A stretch of 7,060 bases of DNA from the NCBI GenBank assembly GCA_023132505.1, contig JAGLYE010000078.1, positions 1 through 7,060 on the forward strand. Direction: 5' to 3'. This DNA comes from Bacteroidales bacterium (GTDB taxonomy: Bacteria > Bacteroidota > Bacteroidia > Bacteroidales > B18-G4). The notes under the pieces are model-generated. The model did no database searches and was not told the origin of the DNA. It saw nothing but the letters and a program-made list of their open reading frames with translations. The position numbers and the translations under genes were made by a program. Shown here piece by piece: positions 1 through 6,370 of the stretch (positions are counted from its first letter, which is position 1; the number at the start of each line of letters is the position of its first letter).

Positions 1-399
<399 letters not shown>

Positions 400-406
400 G
401 GTGAGA

Positions 407-441
407 AGTCGACAGTTGACGGTAGGCAGTAAGCAGGTGGC
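407..441 (+). repeat. Degenerate heptamer array A (five units, RGTNRRC-like)
   Basis: Five consecutive 7-bp units read AGTCGAC, AGTTGAC, GGTAGGC, AGTAAGC, AGGTGGC. GGTGAGA at 400-406 may be a sixth, more diverged unit. The array starts just upstream of the -33 element of the ahcY promoter. The period of 7 is clear by eye, although the units differ from one another, the last most of all. Confidence 0.7.
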
Positions 442-467
442 TGTAAAAATAATGGCATCTAAATTAA

Positions 468-551
468 CTCAACCCTCAACCCCCAACCCTCAACCCTCAA
501 AACTCAACACTCAACACTCAACCCTCAAAACTCAACCCTCAAAACTCAGAA
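468..551 (-). repeat. Heptamer array B, twelve units (CTCAACC on plus, GGTTGAG on minus)
   Basis: Twelve 7-bp units fill 84 bp without a gap: mostly CTCAACC, CTCAAAA and CTCAACA, with one CCCAACC and a final CTCAGAA. Each unit after the first follows exactly seven bases later, so the array has no indels. It ends 5 bp before the predicted -7 box of the phosphopantetheinyl transferase promoter and would occupy that promoter's -33 position. The plus-strand open frame across it (401-631) is low-complexity and not a gene. There are no spacers, so it is not CRISPR. Confidence 0.95.
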
Positions 552-556
552 TGAAT

Positions 557-564
557 TATCTTTG
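557..564 (+). promoter_or_regulatory. -7 promoter element for the phosphopantetheinyl transferase gene
   Basis: TATCTTTG matches the Bacteroidota -7 consensus TAnnTTTG exactly. It lies 18 bp upstream of the ATG at 583 and supports that start with a very short leader. No TTG is found at the -33 distance, because that stretch lies inside heptamer array B. Confidence 0.6.
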
Positions 565-582
565 CACTAACAAACAATCCCG

Positions 583-1233
583 ATGCCGCTATATACCAAT
601 AGAAATCTCAGTAACCATTCCCAGCTGGTAGTATGGGAGATTAATGAATCTCCGGACTGGTTTTTAGCTGAACTTAAGCTTGATGATGATGAGGTTAAGA
701 AGTATAATGGTTTCAGGACTGATCAGCGAAGGGTACATTGGCTTGCATATCGCTATGTTTTGAAAAATATTGTAGGCAAGGGAACTGAGATCAGGGTTAG
801 ATATGACCAGCACAGCAAACCTTTTATTGATCTCCCTGATTACCATATTTCAGTTTCTCATTCGGGGAAGTTTGCCACGGTAATCATCAGCAATAAATAT
901 CAGGTTGGTATCGACATTGAACAGATCCATCCCCGTTTGCATAAGGTTGCAGAGAAGTTTATGAGTTATGAGGAGGCAGGCCATGAAATGGAGACTTTGA
1001 CAACGGAGCACCTTTGTTTGCACTGGTGCGCAAAAGAGGCACTTTATAAGCTGTTTGGTGAAAGAAAGCTTGATTTCAGAGAACATATCAGGATCATGGA
1101 ACCCCCCACCGGGCATGAAGGCTTATTCAAGGGAATGATAATGCAGGAAGGAATGGAACATCATTACCACTTGTATTCGGAGAAAGTTGAGGATTATTTT
1201 CTTGTATTTGCAATAGACACACCTGAAAAGTAA
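583..1233 (+). CDS. 4'-phosphopantetheinyl transferase superfamily protein (Sfp-like)
   Basis: Predicted cytosolic enzyme that moves the phosphopantetheine arm of CoA onto a serine of an acyl- or peptidyl-carrier protein, converting apo to holo. The 216-residue length fits the two-lobed Sfp/Gsp class rather than the shorter AcpS trimer type. Visible motifs are the ISVSHSGKFATVIIS segment (89-103), the Mg-binding VGIDIE (108-113, with D111 and E113) and WCAKEALYKL (148-157, with K151 and E152). These are the hallmark motifs, so activity is likely. The carrier-protein partner cannot be told from the window: no synthase or carrier-protein gene is present. The ATG at 583 is chosen because a -7 element lies just upstream; there is no evident Shine-Dalgarno sequence. 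The next plus-strand gene begins 76 bp downstream and has its own promoter-like box. Confidence 0.93.
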   Translation: MPLYTNRNLSNHSQLVVWEINESPDWFLAELKLDDDEVKKYNGFRTDQRRVHWLAYRYVLKNIVGKGTEIRVRYDQHSKPFIDLPDYHISVSHSGKFATVIISNKYQVGIDIEQIHPRLHKVAEKFMSYEEAGHEMETLTTEHLCLHWCAKEALYKLFGERKLDFREHIRIMEPPTGHEGLFKGMIMQEGMEHHYHLYSEKVEDYFLVFAIDTPEK

Positions 1234-1281
1234 CCCCTTATGGAGGTAGGCCTGAAAGGCTTCCCAAACTCCCGATTTTCG

Positions 1282-1289
1282 TATATTTG
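1282..1289 (+). promoter_or_regulatory. -7 promoter element upstream of the GGGP synthase gene
   Basis: TATATTTG is an exact TAnnTTTG match, 20 bp before the ATG at 1310. The upstream -33 position has only a weak TTC (1261-1263). It suggests the gene can be transcribed separately from the phosphopantetheinyl transferase, though read-through across the 76-bp gap remains possible. Confidence 0.5.
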
Positions 1290-1309
1290 TCACTTAAAGT
1301 TTAGTGATC

Positions 1310-2038
1310 ATGGACATTTACAGCCTGATATTCGGTAAGGGGGAAAAGCAATTTGCGGTTCTTTTGGATCCGGAGAAATGCGACCATAAGGTCATAAAGA
1401 ACCTTATTGCCCTGGCAACTGTTTCTGCAGTGGATTACATACTCGTTGGCGGCAGTTTGCTTGTCAACGATAACCTGGATAAATGCATCAGGCTGATCAA
1501 GGATGAAACCCATCTTCCGGTGATCCTTTTCCCCGGGAGTGAAATGCAGATCAATGGCAATGCAGATGCGATCTTGTTGCTTTCACTCATTTCAGGCCGA
1601 AATCCTGAATTATTGATCGGAAAGCATGTAATTGCTGCACCATATATCAAAGCCAGCCGTCTGGAAGTTATACCCACCGGCTATATCCTTGTCGAAAGTG
1701 GCAATTCAACTACTGCATTATACATGAGCAATACCATGCCCATACCCAGGGATAAAAACGATATTGCTATCAGTACAGCCATGGCCGGAGAGATGCTTGG
1801 GATGAAACTCATTTATATGGATGCAGGCAGTGGGGCGCTATACCCGGTCCCTGTTTCCATGATCAGGAAAGTGAAAGAGCAGATCTCAGTTCCGCTGATC
1901 ATAGGCGGAGGCATCAGCAGTCCGGAATTAGCATACGAAAGCTGCCGGGCAGGTGCTGACATAATCGTGGTCGGGACAGCTATCGAGAAGGATGTGGAAC
2001 TGATCAAGGATATTTCAGCGGCTGTAAAAAAAAGGTGA
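1310..2038 (+). CDS. Geranylgeranylglyceryl/heptaprenylglyceryl phosphate synthase family protein (bacterial GGGPS)
   Basis: TIM-barrel prenyltransferase of the GGGPS/PcrB family. It is predicted to join a polyprenyl diphosphate to sn-glycerol-1-phosphate through an ether bond, the first committed step of archaeal-type lipids. It has 242 residues. Visible marks are LLDPEK (18-23) near the N terminus, VGGSLL (46-51), LFPGS (73-77), the long conserved stretch from Y125 (YILVESGNSTTALY) through MDAGSGA (170-176), and the phosphate-binding loops GGGISSPELA (199-208) and GTAIEKD (222-228). The ATG at 1310 is preferred over an in-frame GTG at 1304, since ATG is the commoner start and the -7 box position suits either. 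Bacteroidota homologues are known in the literature as group II GGGPS; prenyl chain length cannot be read from this sequence. A run of eight A (2026-2033) precedes the TGA. No G1P dehydrogenase gene is visible nearby. Confidence 0.92.
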   Translation: MDIYSLIFGKGEKQFAVLLDPEKCDHKVIKNLIALATVSAVDYILVGGSLLVNDNLDKCIRLIKDETHLPVILFPGSEMQINGNADAILLLSLISGRNPELLIGKHVIAAPYIKASRLEVIPTGYILVESGNSTTALYMSNTMPIPRDKNDIAISTAMAGEMLGMKLIYMDAGSGALYPVPVSMIRKVKEQISVPLIIGGGISSPELAYESCRAGADIIVVGTAIEKDVELIKDISAAVKKR

Positions 2039-2044
2039 TTATTG

Positions 2045-2079
2045 TACAGGGTGCAGGGTGCAGGGTTCAGGGTGCAGGG
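2045..2079 (+). repeat. Heptamer array C, five units (TGCAGGG)
   Basis: Five gap-free 7-bp units read TACAGGG, TGCAGGG, TGCAGGG, TTCAGGG, TGCAGGG. They begin 7 bp after the stop codon of the GGGP synthase gene and end 30 bp before the likely start of the next gene. In another phase the units read GGTGCAG and GGTTCAG, which resembles arrays A, B and D. Confidence 0.9.
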
Positions 2080-2109
2080 TGATTATTAAACAATTTGGGT
2101 CAATGCCTT

Positions 2110-2700
2110 ATGAAACGATCAACACTTCTTCTTTTTGCACTTTTATTAACCTTCCCTTTTTGTGGGAGCGCCCAGCTTACAGATATTTCAAAGATCAGTG
2201 AGGAACTTACAGAGCGGCCATGGCTCGATAAAAGTATCCATGAACTTTACGGATACAAGATCACAAAAGTTTTTGGTGAACGTATTGCGATGCAACGTCA
2301 TTCCAACCTCGGCTCCCTCACTACCATGGCTTACCTTGATCAGCAACAGCTTCTGGCCGGGCTTGATACTATGGATATCTCGAAAGAAAAAAGGGCTGAG
2401 CTAACTGAAAAATACAAGAATGAAGCAGCCGGAGGTGCTGTTCAGATATTTATCACGAGGTCAACAGAAAGCCGGGCGAATTTCAAATGGTTTTTCATTG
2501 TGATCAGGGGAACAGATGATAATGAGAAGATCATGGAGATCGATCTGGATTATCAGGCATCACAACTGCCCGAAGCAAATGGATGGTGGAATTACACTAC
2601 AGTGCTGTTGCCAAAAGATGTTGACTTCCCCTTTTATGTATACGTAAACGACAGGCAAAGCCAGTACCTCTCTGATTTCAAATTCATGGTTGTTCAATAA
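2110..2700 (+). CDS. Exported protein of unknown function
   Basis: I do not recognise a family. The 196-residue product starts MKRS followed by a hydrophobic stretch (about 5-17) and a likely signal peptidase I site after GSA21, leaving mature Gln22, a common Bacteroidota pattern. Cys18 lies just inside the signal region but its context (FPFC) is a poor lipobox, so a periplasmic or secreted protein is likelier than a lipoprotein. After a helix-like charged stretch (MDISKEKRAELTEKYKNEA), the C-terminal half is rich in aromatic and beta-prone residues (FKWFFIVIRG, then WWNYTTVLL, FPFYVYVND and a terminal FKFMVVQ), suggesting a compact beta-rich domain. An in-frame TTG at 2095 would add five residues; the ATG at 2110 gives a proper signal peptide and is preferred. 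The gene is flanked by heptamer arrays C and D and precedes a secreted peptidase, without clear functional linkage. Confidence 0.8.
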   Translation: MKRSTLLLFALLLTFPFCGSAQLTDISKISEELTERPWLDKSIHELYGYKITKVFGERIAMQRHSNLGSLTTMAYLDQQQLLAGLDTMDISKEKRAELTEKYKNEAAGGAVQIFITRSTESRANFKWFFIVIRGTDDNEKIMEIDLDYQASQLPEANGWWNYTTVLLPKDVDFPFYVYVNDRQSQYLSDFKFMVVQ

Positions 2701-2729
2701 CAAGTGAAAGAATTATCTGTTTGGCTGTA

Positions 2730-2764
2730 ACTGGTTACTAGCAACCAGAAACCAGTAACCAGAA
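2730..2764 (-). repeat. Heptamer array D with internal inverted repeat (ACCAGTA / ACCAGAA)
   Basis: Five 7-bp units on the plus strand read ACTGGTT, ACTAGCA, ACCAGAA, ACCAGTA, ACCAGAA. The last three are near-identical and the first two diverged. CTGGTTACT (2731-2739) is an exact reverse complement of AGTAACCAG (2754-2762), so a 9-bp stem with a 14-nt loop can form. A shorter alternative pairs CTGGTT with AACCAG (2743-2748). No T-run follows directly, so a terminator role is doubtful. It lies between the exported-protein gene and the peptidase gene. Confidence 0.75.
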
Positions 2765-2774
2765 ACATTTTTAC

Positions 2775-2782
2775 TATCTTGC
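2775..2782 (+). promoter_or_regulatory. Possible -7 element upstream of the S9 peptidase gene
   Basis: TATCTTGC resembles the Bacteroidota -7 box (TAnnTTTG) but is short by one T. It sits 26 bp before the ATG at 2808, about the distance expected for a promoter with a short leader. No -33 TTG is apparent. Confidence 0.3.
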
Positions 2783-2807
2783 ACCTTCATTTTAAAACCA
2801 GGAAAAC

Positions 2808-4946
2808 ATGATGAAAAATAACCTTGTTTTGCTCATTATTGCCCTTCTATTATCATCTGCAATTTTCTCTCAGGATAAGAAGCTGACTATTGAGGATGCT
2901 TCCTATATGAACCGTGATATCATGCCCGAGTCTATAAGTGGGCTTAAATGGATGGGAAGCACTTCATTGTTTTCATTTAATGAAGATAATGAGGTGATGG
3001 CATCAAAAGCAACCACAGCAAAACCTTTCAGGCTTTTTGGCCTGGATGACATAAACAGTAGCCTGAGAAAACTGGAAGAGGATACACTCAGAAGATTGCC
3101 TTCATTTACCTGGCTGGATGATAATTCCGCTTATTTTATTGCAGGCAACAAGGTTTACATTTATAATATAAGCTCTAAACAGATCCGTGAATTAAACGAT
3201 TATCCGGCTGACGCAGCAAATACTGACCTGGATAAAAACACTTTTGCAATGGCTTATACCATTGAAAACAATCTCTATATTGCTTTCGAGGGCAGGCAGA
3301 TTCAGATTACCAAGGATGAAGATCCGGAGATTATAAATGGCCAGACTGTTCATCGCAACGAATTTGGGATCAGCGGAGGTACCTTTTGGTCACCCTCGGG
3401 AAATTATCTTGCCTTTTATCGAAAAGATGAAACCATGGTGTCTGATTATCCGCTTGTGGATGTTGATGCAAGGGTAGCTGAATTGAATAGCATCAAGTAT
3501 CCCATGGCCGGTATGGCTAGCCATGAGGTTACGCTAGGGGTTTATAATGTTGGATCTGCTAAGGTAAGTTTTCTCAAAACCGGTGAGCCTGCCGACCAGT
3601 ATCTGACCTGCGTTACCTGGGGGCCAGATGAAAGATTTGTTTACATCGCTGTGCTCAACCGCGATCAGGATCATATGAAAATGAATAAATATGACATCCG
3701 TACCGGAAACCTGGTAAAGACACTTTTCGAGGAAAAAAGCGATAAGTATGTGGAGCCGGAGGATGATCTGGCCTTCCTCAACCATAACAAAGACCAATTC
3801 ATCTGGGTCAGCGAGCGCGATGGTTTCCGGCATCTATATCTGTATAATTCTGAAGGCGACCTGATAAAACAACTGACTTCGGGAGAATGGGTTGTTCGCA
3901 AACTGCTGGGTATAGGGCCAAAAGATAAGTATGCTTATTTTACAGCCACAAAGGACAGCCCGCTGAACTCGGATGTATATGCGGTAGAGCTGAAGTCAGG
4001 AGATATTACTAAGATCAGTGGTGGAAACGGCACTCATTATGCCATACTCAACAAAAATGGCAAATATTATATCGACATATTCAGCGATACCACAGTTGCC
4101 AGGGAATATTCCGTGATGAACACAAAGGGCAAGCTGTTGCAGGTATTGCAAAAGAATGAGAATCCGCTTTCAGATTATGACCTGGGCAGTATGTCGATCT
4201 TCAGCATCAAGGCTGATGATGGTACTGATCTTTATTGCCGGATGATCACCCCTCCCGGTTTTGATCCCGAGAAAAAATACCCGGTGCTGGTTTATGTTTA
4301 CGGCGGCCCGCATGCCCAGCTGGTGACCAACTCCTGGCTGGGAGGGGCATCCCCCTTCCTCTATTATATGGCACAGGAAGGTTATGTGGTATTTACGCTT
4401 GACAACCGTGGCTCGGCCAATCGCGGTCGTGACTTTGAACAGGCCCTCTTCAGAAATATGGGAACCATAGAAGTTGAAGACCAGGCTGATGGTGTTGAAT
4501 ACCTGAAATCACTTTCGTTTGTCGATCCGGACAGAATAGGCGTGACCGGCTGGAGTTATGGAGGTTTCATGACCATCTCCCTTATGCTTAAACAAGCTGA
4601 CGATTTTAAGGTAGGTGTCTGCGGTGGCCCTGTTACTGATTGGAAATACTATGAAGTAATGTACGGGGAGCGTTATATGGACACCCCCGAATCAAACCCT
4701 GATGGTTATGAAGAAGCCAGCCTTCTGAACCATGCCGATAAATTAAAAGGCGACCTGCTGATCATTCACGGTACCTCCGATCCCGTTGTGGTATGGCAGC
4801 ATTCACTTAGCCTGATCAAAAAGTTCATCAGTGAGGGTAAACAATTTGATTATTTTGTTTATCCGGGACATGGACATGGCGTAGGTGGTATGGACCGCTT
4901 ACACCTGAATGCGAAAATGGCGAAGTACCTTATCGACCATCTTTAG
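2808..4946 (+). CDS. Secreted S9B serine peptidase, DPP-IV / prolyl tripeptidyl peptidase A-like
   Basis: Exported exopeptidase of the DPP-IV family, expected to release short N-terminal peptides ending in proline from extracytoplasmic peptides. It has 712 residues, normal for the family: signal peptide with likely cleavage after FS21 before Gln22, beta-propeller domain to roughly residue 460, then an alpha/beta-hydrolase domain. Ser583 in GWSYGGF, Asp658 in HGTSDPVV and His690 (second His of PGHGHG) form the triad. VYVYGGPHAQ supplies the oxyanion-side tyrosine. Glu185 in VHRNEFGI and Glu616 in YYEVMYGERY match, from memory, Glu205 and Glu636 of Porphyromonas gingivalis PtpA, with the same offset of 20 as the triad, so tripeptidyl rather than dipeptidyl activity is possible. 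ATG 2808 and ATG 2811 are both usable; AGGA at 2800-2803 is better spaced for 2811. The gene appears intact. Confidence 0.93.
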   Translation: MMKNNLVLLIIALLLSSAIFSQDKKLTIEDASYMNRDIMPESISGLKWMGSTSLFSFNEDNEVMASKATTAKPFRLFGLDDINSSLRKLEEDTLRRLPSFTWLDDNSAYFIAGNKVYIYNISSKQIRELNDYPADAANTDLDKNTFAMAYTIENNLYIAFEGRQIQITKDEDPEIINGQTVHRNEFGISGGTFWSPSGNYLAFYRKDETMVSDYPLVDVDARVAELNSIKYPMAGMASHEVTLGVYNVGSAKVSFLKTGEPADQYLTCVTWGPDERFVYIAVLNRDQDHMKMNKYDIRTGNLVKTLFEEKSDKYVEPEDDLAFLNHNKDQFIWVSERDGFRHLYLYNSEGDLIKQLTSGEWVVRKLLGIGPKDKYAYFTATKDSPLNSDVYAVELKSGDITKISGGNGTHYAILNKNGKYYIDIFSDTTVAREYSVMNTKGKLLQVLQKNENPLSDYDLGSMSIFSIKADDGTDLYCRMITPPGFDPEKKYPVLVYVYGGPHAQLVTNSWLGGASPFLYYMAQEGYVVFTLDNRGSANRGRDFEQALFRNMGTIEVEDQADGVEYLKSLSFVDPDRIGVTGWSYGGFMTISLMLKQADDFKVGVCGGPVTDWKYYEVMYGERYMDTPESNPDGYEEASLLNHADKLKGDLLIIHGTSDPVVVWQHSLSLIKKFISEGKQFDYFVYPGHGHGVGGMDRLHLNAKMAKYLIDHL

Positions 4947-5074
4947 TCGAAAAGACAAATTTCATAAAAGAGATTGTTCGCCAAGTTTTACAGTTAGTTC
5001 AATTATATATCCATTAAGAATGATGCCTGATCCGGGAATTAATGTGAATCACCACGGGTAATGTTCTTTATAAT
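4947..5074. other. Intergenic stretch without recognised features
   Basis: The 128 bp between the peptidase stop codon and the end of the sulfatase relic show no convincing open frame, strong hairpin or repeat. No clear terminator for the peptidase gene was found; only a trivial 3-bp GTC/GAC hairpin follows its stop codon. Confidence 0.5.
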
Positions 5075-5279
5075 CTACTTCCTGGGGTCGTAATCTTCAG
5101 GAACCGGAACAAGCCCGTTTTGCTTTACGTAGTTTGTGTAGCCTGCTTTAAGAGCCGCAACTAATTCAGACATTTCTCCGGCGAGATTATTAATTTCTGA
5201 AGCGTACACCCTCACTGGCCAACTTGTCAATGTTTGGCGTCTGCACTTCACTGCCAAAGGCTACTATATCTCCGAATCC
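5075..5279 (-). pseudogene. Sulfatase relic: N-terminal motif joined out of frame to C-terminal tail, catalytic core deleted
   Basis: Read on the minus strand from 5279, one frame gives GFGDIVAFGSEVQTPNIDK then LASEGVRF (to 5199), the N-terminal metal-site region typical of type I sulfatases, and then hits TAA at 5192-5190. From about 5200 a second frame, shifted by one base, gives SEINNLAGEMSELVAALK, AGYTNYVKQNGLVPVPEDY and DPRK before TAG at 5077-5075, which resembles a sulfatase C-terminal tail. Family members are several hundred residues long, so most of the protein is absent here, including the formylglycine motif (C/S-x-P-x-R), the metal-binding DNG and the sulfate-contacting Lys. No ATG or recognisable start lies in frame upstream of 5279. 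I infer a large internal deletion that joined the two ends near 5198-5204. It is almost certainly not functional. The remaining sulfatase gene at 6371-7060 has a different C-terminal sequence, so this is not a simple copy of that end. Confidence 0.8.
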
Positions 5280-5477
5280 TATCAATTAGATTTATCTGAG
5301 TAAAGTGGAAAGTAACATAATTGTATTGAATGAATTTATTTTGTATTTTCGTTATGGCGTTTTTGTATAGCAGTGTATTACAGTGTATTGCACTTAATAT
5401 TATTCTACCATAAGATAAATCAATTATTTTAACATCAGCCTGATGAGTAAAAACCTGTAAAAACAAAGTCTTTTCTT
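5280..5477. other. AT-rich region upstream of the outer-membrane barrel gene
   Basis: About 200 bp of AT-rich DNA with no credible gene. It should contain the promoter of the barrel gene at 5478 and perhaps the decayed 5' end of the sulfatase relic. TATTTTG (5337-5343) is only a partial -7 box and lacks a correctly spaced -33 TTG, so I do not call a promoter. The tandem repeat at 5371-5390 is the one structured element. Confidence 0.4.
5371..5390 (+). repeat. Tandem 10-bp direct repeat (CAGTGTATTA / CAGTGTATTG)
   Basis: Two adjacent 10-bp copies differ only at the last base. The roughly one-helical-turn spacing and the position about 90 bp upstream of the barrel gene would suit paired regulator half-sites on one face of the DNA. 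This role is inference; two copies in AT-rich DNA could also be chance. Confidence 0.5.
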
Positions 5478-6287
5478 ATGAAACATTTTAATAAGTATTA
5501 TCGATTTGCTTTTGTATCGGTATTAATTTCCATCTCGTCAATGCTCTCAGCCCAAACAGATGACTCTGAGCTTGCAAAAAAAGTTCAAAACCCGGTTAGT
5601 GATTTGATCAGTATACCTTTTCAAAATAACATTGGTTTTAATTATGGTCCGGAGGAGAAGGTATTCAATGTGATGAATATTCAACCGGTTGTTCCCTTCT
5701 CAGTTGGAGCAAACTGGAACCTGATTACACGTACAATAATACCAGTTGTTTCAATGCCGGAATTGATGCCTTCAGGAAACCGCACATCAGGATTAGGAGA
5801 TATAAATATAACAGCTTTTCTATCTCCATCAAAACCTAAAAAACTTATTTGGGGAGTTGGGCCATGTATTTTGATTCCTTCAGCAACAGATGAAATGTTA
5901 GGAACCGGCAAATGGGCTGTTGGTCCTTCTTTTGTGCTTATACATATGTCAAATAAGTGGGTATATGGTTTTTTAATAAACAATGTGTGGTCGTTTGCCG
6001 GAAATGGCACGCGTGCAAATGTTAACCAAATGGTTCTTCAACCGGGTGTAAACTATAATTTTAAAAAAGGAACTTACATTACAATGTCTCCTATTATAAC
6101 TGCCAATTGGGAAGCCAAATCCGGTAATCAATGGACAGTTCCACTCGGTGGTGGATTTGGTAAAATTGTAAGGTGGGGCAAGTTACCGTTTAATTTATCG
6201 GCACAAGGTTTCTACAATGTTGTAACTCCTGATTATGGTGCCGACTGGACGCTAAGACTGCAAATACAAATGCTATTTCCAAAATAA
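5478..6287 (+). CDS. Putative outer-membrane beta-barrel protein ('neuromedin U'/MetA-like transporter family)
   Basis: The 269-residue product has a clear signal peptide (MKHFNKYYRF then a hydrophobic stretch, likely cut after LSA25 before Gln26). The mature part, with NPVSDLISIPFQNN (residues 38-51) and alternating polar/hydrophobic strands to the end, resembles proteins often mislabelled 'neuromedin U' and grouped with the MetA-pathway beta-barrels. The C terminus LRLQIQMLFPK looks like an outer-membrane insertion strand with an aromatic residue near the end. An outer-membrane channel for small molecules is the likely role; the substrate is unknown. It converges on a sulfatase gene across a shared terminator and lies beside a sulfatase relic, so uptake of sulfated compounds is a reasonable but unproven guess. 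The ATG at 5478 has no evident ribosome-binding site. Codon use is more AT-rich than in the peptidase gene. Confidence 0.8.
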   Translation: MKHFNKYYRFAFVSVLISISSMLSAQTDDSELAKKVQNPVSDLISIPFQNNIGFNYGPEEKVFNVMNIQPVVPFSVGANWNLITRTIIPVVSMPELMPSGNRTSGLGDINITAFLSPSKPKKLIWGVGPCILIPSATDEMLGTGKWAVGPSFVLIHMSNKWVYGFLINNVWSFAGNGTRANVNQMVLQPGVNYNFKKGTYITMSPIITANWEAKSGNQWTVPLGGGFGKIVRWGKLPFNLSAQGFYNVVTPDYGADWTLRLQIQMLFPK

Positions 6288-6310
6288 ACTGTGAATCTAA
6301 TCTTAAATTA

Positions 6311-6358
6311 ATTAACAAAAAGCAACCTGCCAGATAAGAAAGGTTGCTTTTTGTTAAT
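6311..6358. terminator. Bidirectional rho-independent terminator
   Basis: ATTAACAAAAAGCAACCT (6311-6328) and its exact reverse complement at 6341-6358 form an 18-bp perfect stem with a 12-nt loop. The GC-rich upper part (GCAACCT/AGGTTGC) followed by TTTTTGTT on either strand gives a U-run in both directions. It lies 24 bp after the barrel stop codon and 12 bp from the sulfatase stop codon, so it serves both convergent genes. Confidence 0.92.
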
Positions 6359-6370
6359 GCTTAAAGGTAT

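Noticed and set aside
468..551. CRISPR array
   Set aside because: The units are 7 bp, directly tandem and without spacers, and no cas gene is present.
401..631. Open reading frame of 76 codons through arrays A and B
   Set aside because: Its protein is a low-complexity Thr/Gln/Pro/Ser repeat made by the heptamers, and it overlaps the start of the phosphopantetheinyl transferase gene and its promoter.
1248..1262. Hairpin after the phosphopantetheinyl transferase gene (AGGCCT, loop GAA, AGGCTT)
   Set aside because: The stem is only 6 bp with one G-U pair and no T-run follows, so it is too weak to call a terminator.
2026..2033. Run of eight A near the end of the GGGP synthase gene as a programmed frameshift site
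   Set aside because: It lies just before the stop codon; slippage would change only the last residues, and the frame is intact.
3534..3833. Minus-strand open frame of 99 codons inside the peptidase gene
   Set aside because: It is a shadow of a well-supported coding region, with no recognisable domain.
5248..5466. Minus-strand open frame of 72 codons overlapping the sulfatase relic
   Set aside because: Its sequence does not look like a sulfatase N terminus or any known protein and reads the relic out of frame; it is likely chance in AT-rich DNA.
5681..6010. Minus-strand open frame of 109 codons inside the barrel gene
   Set aside because: It lies wholly within the plus-strand barrel gene, which has a signal peptide and family-like motifs; the opposite frame shows none.
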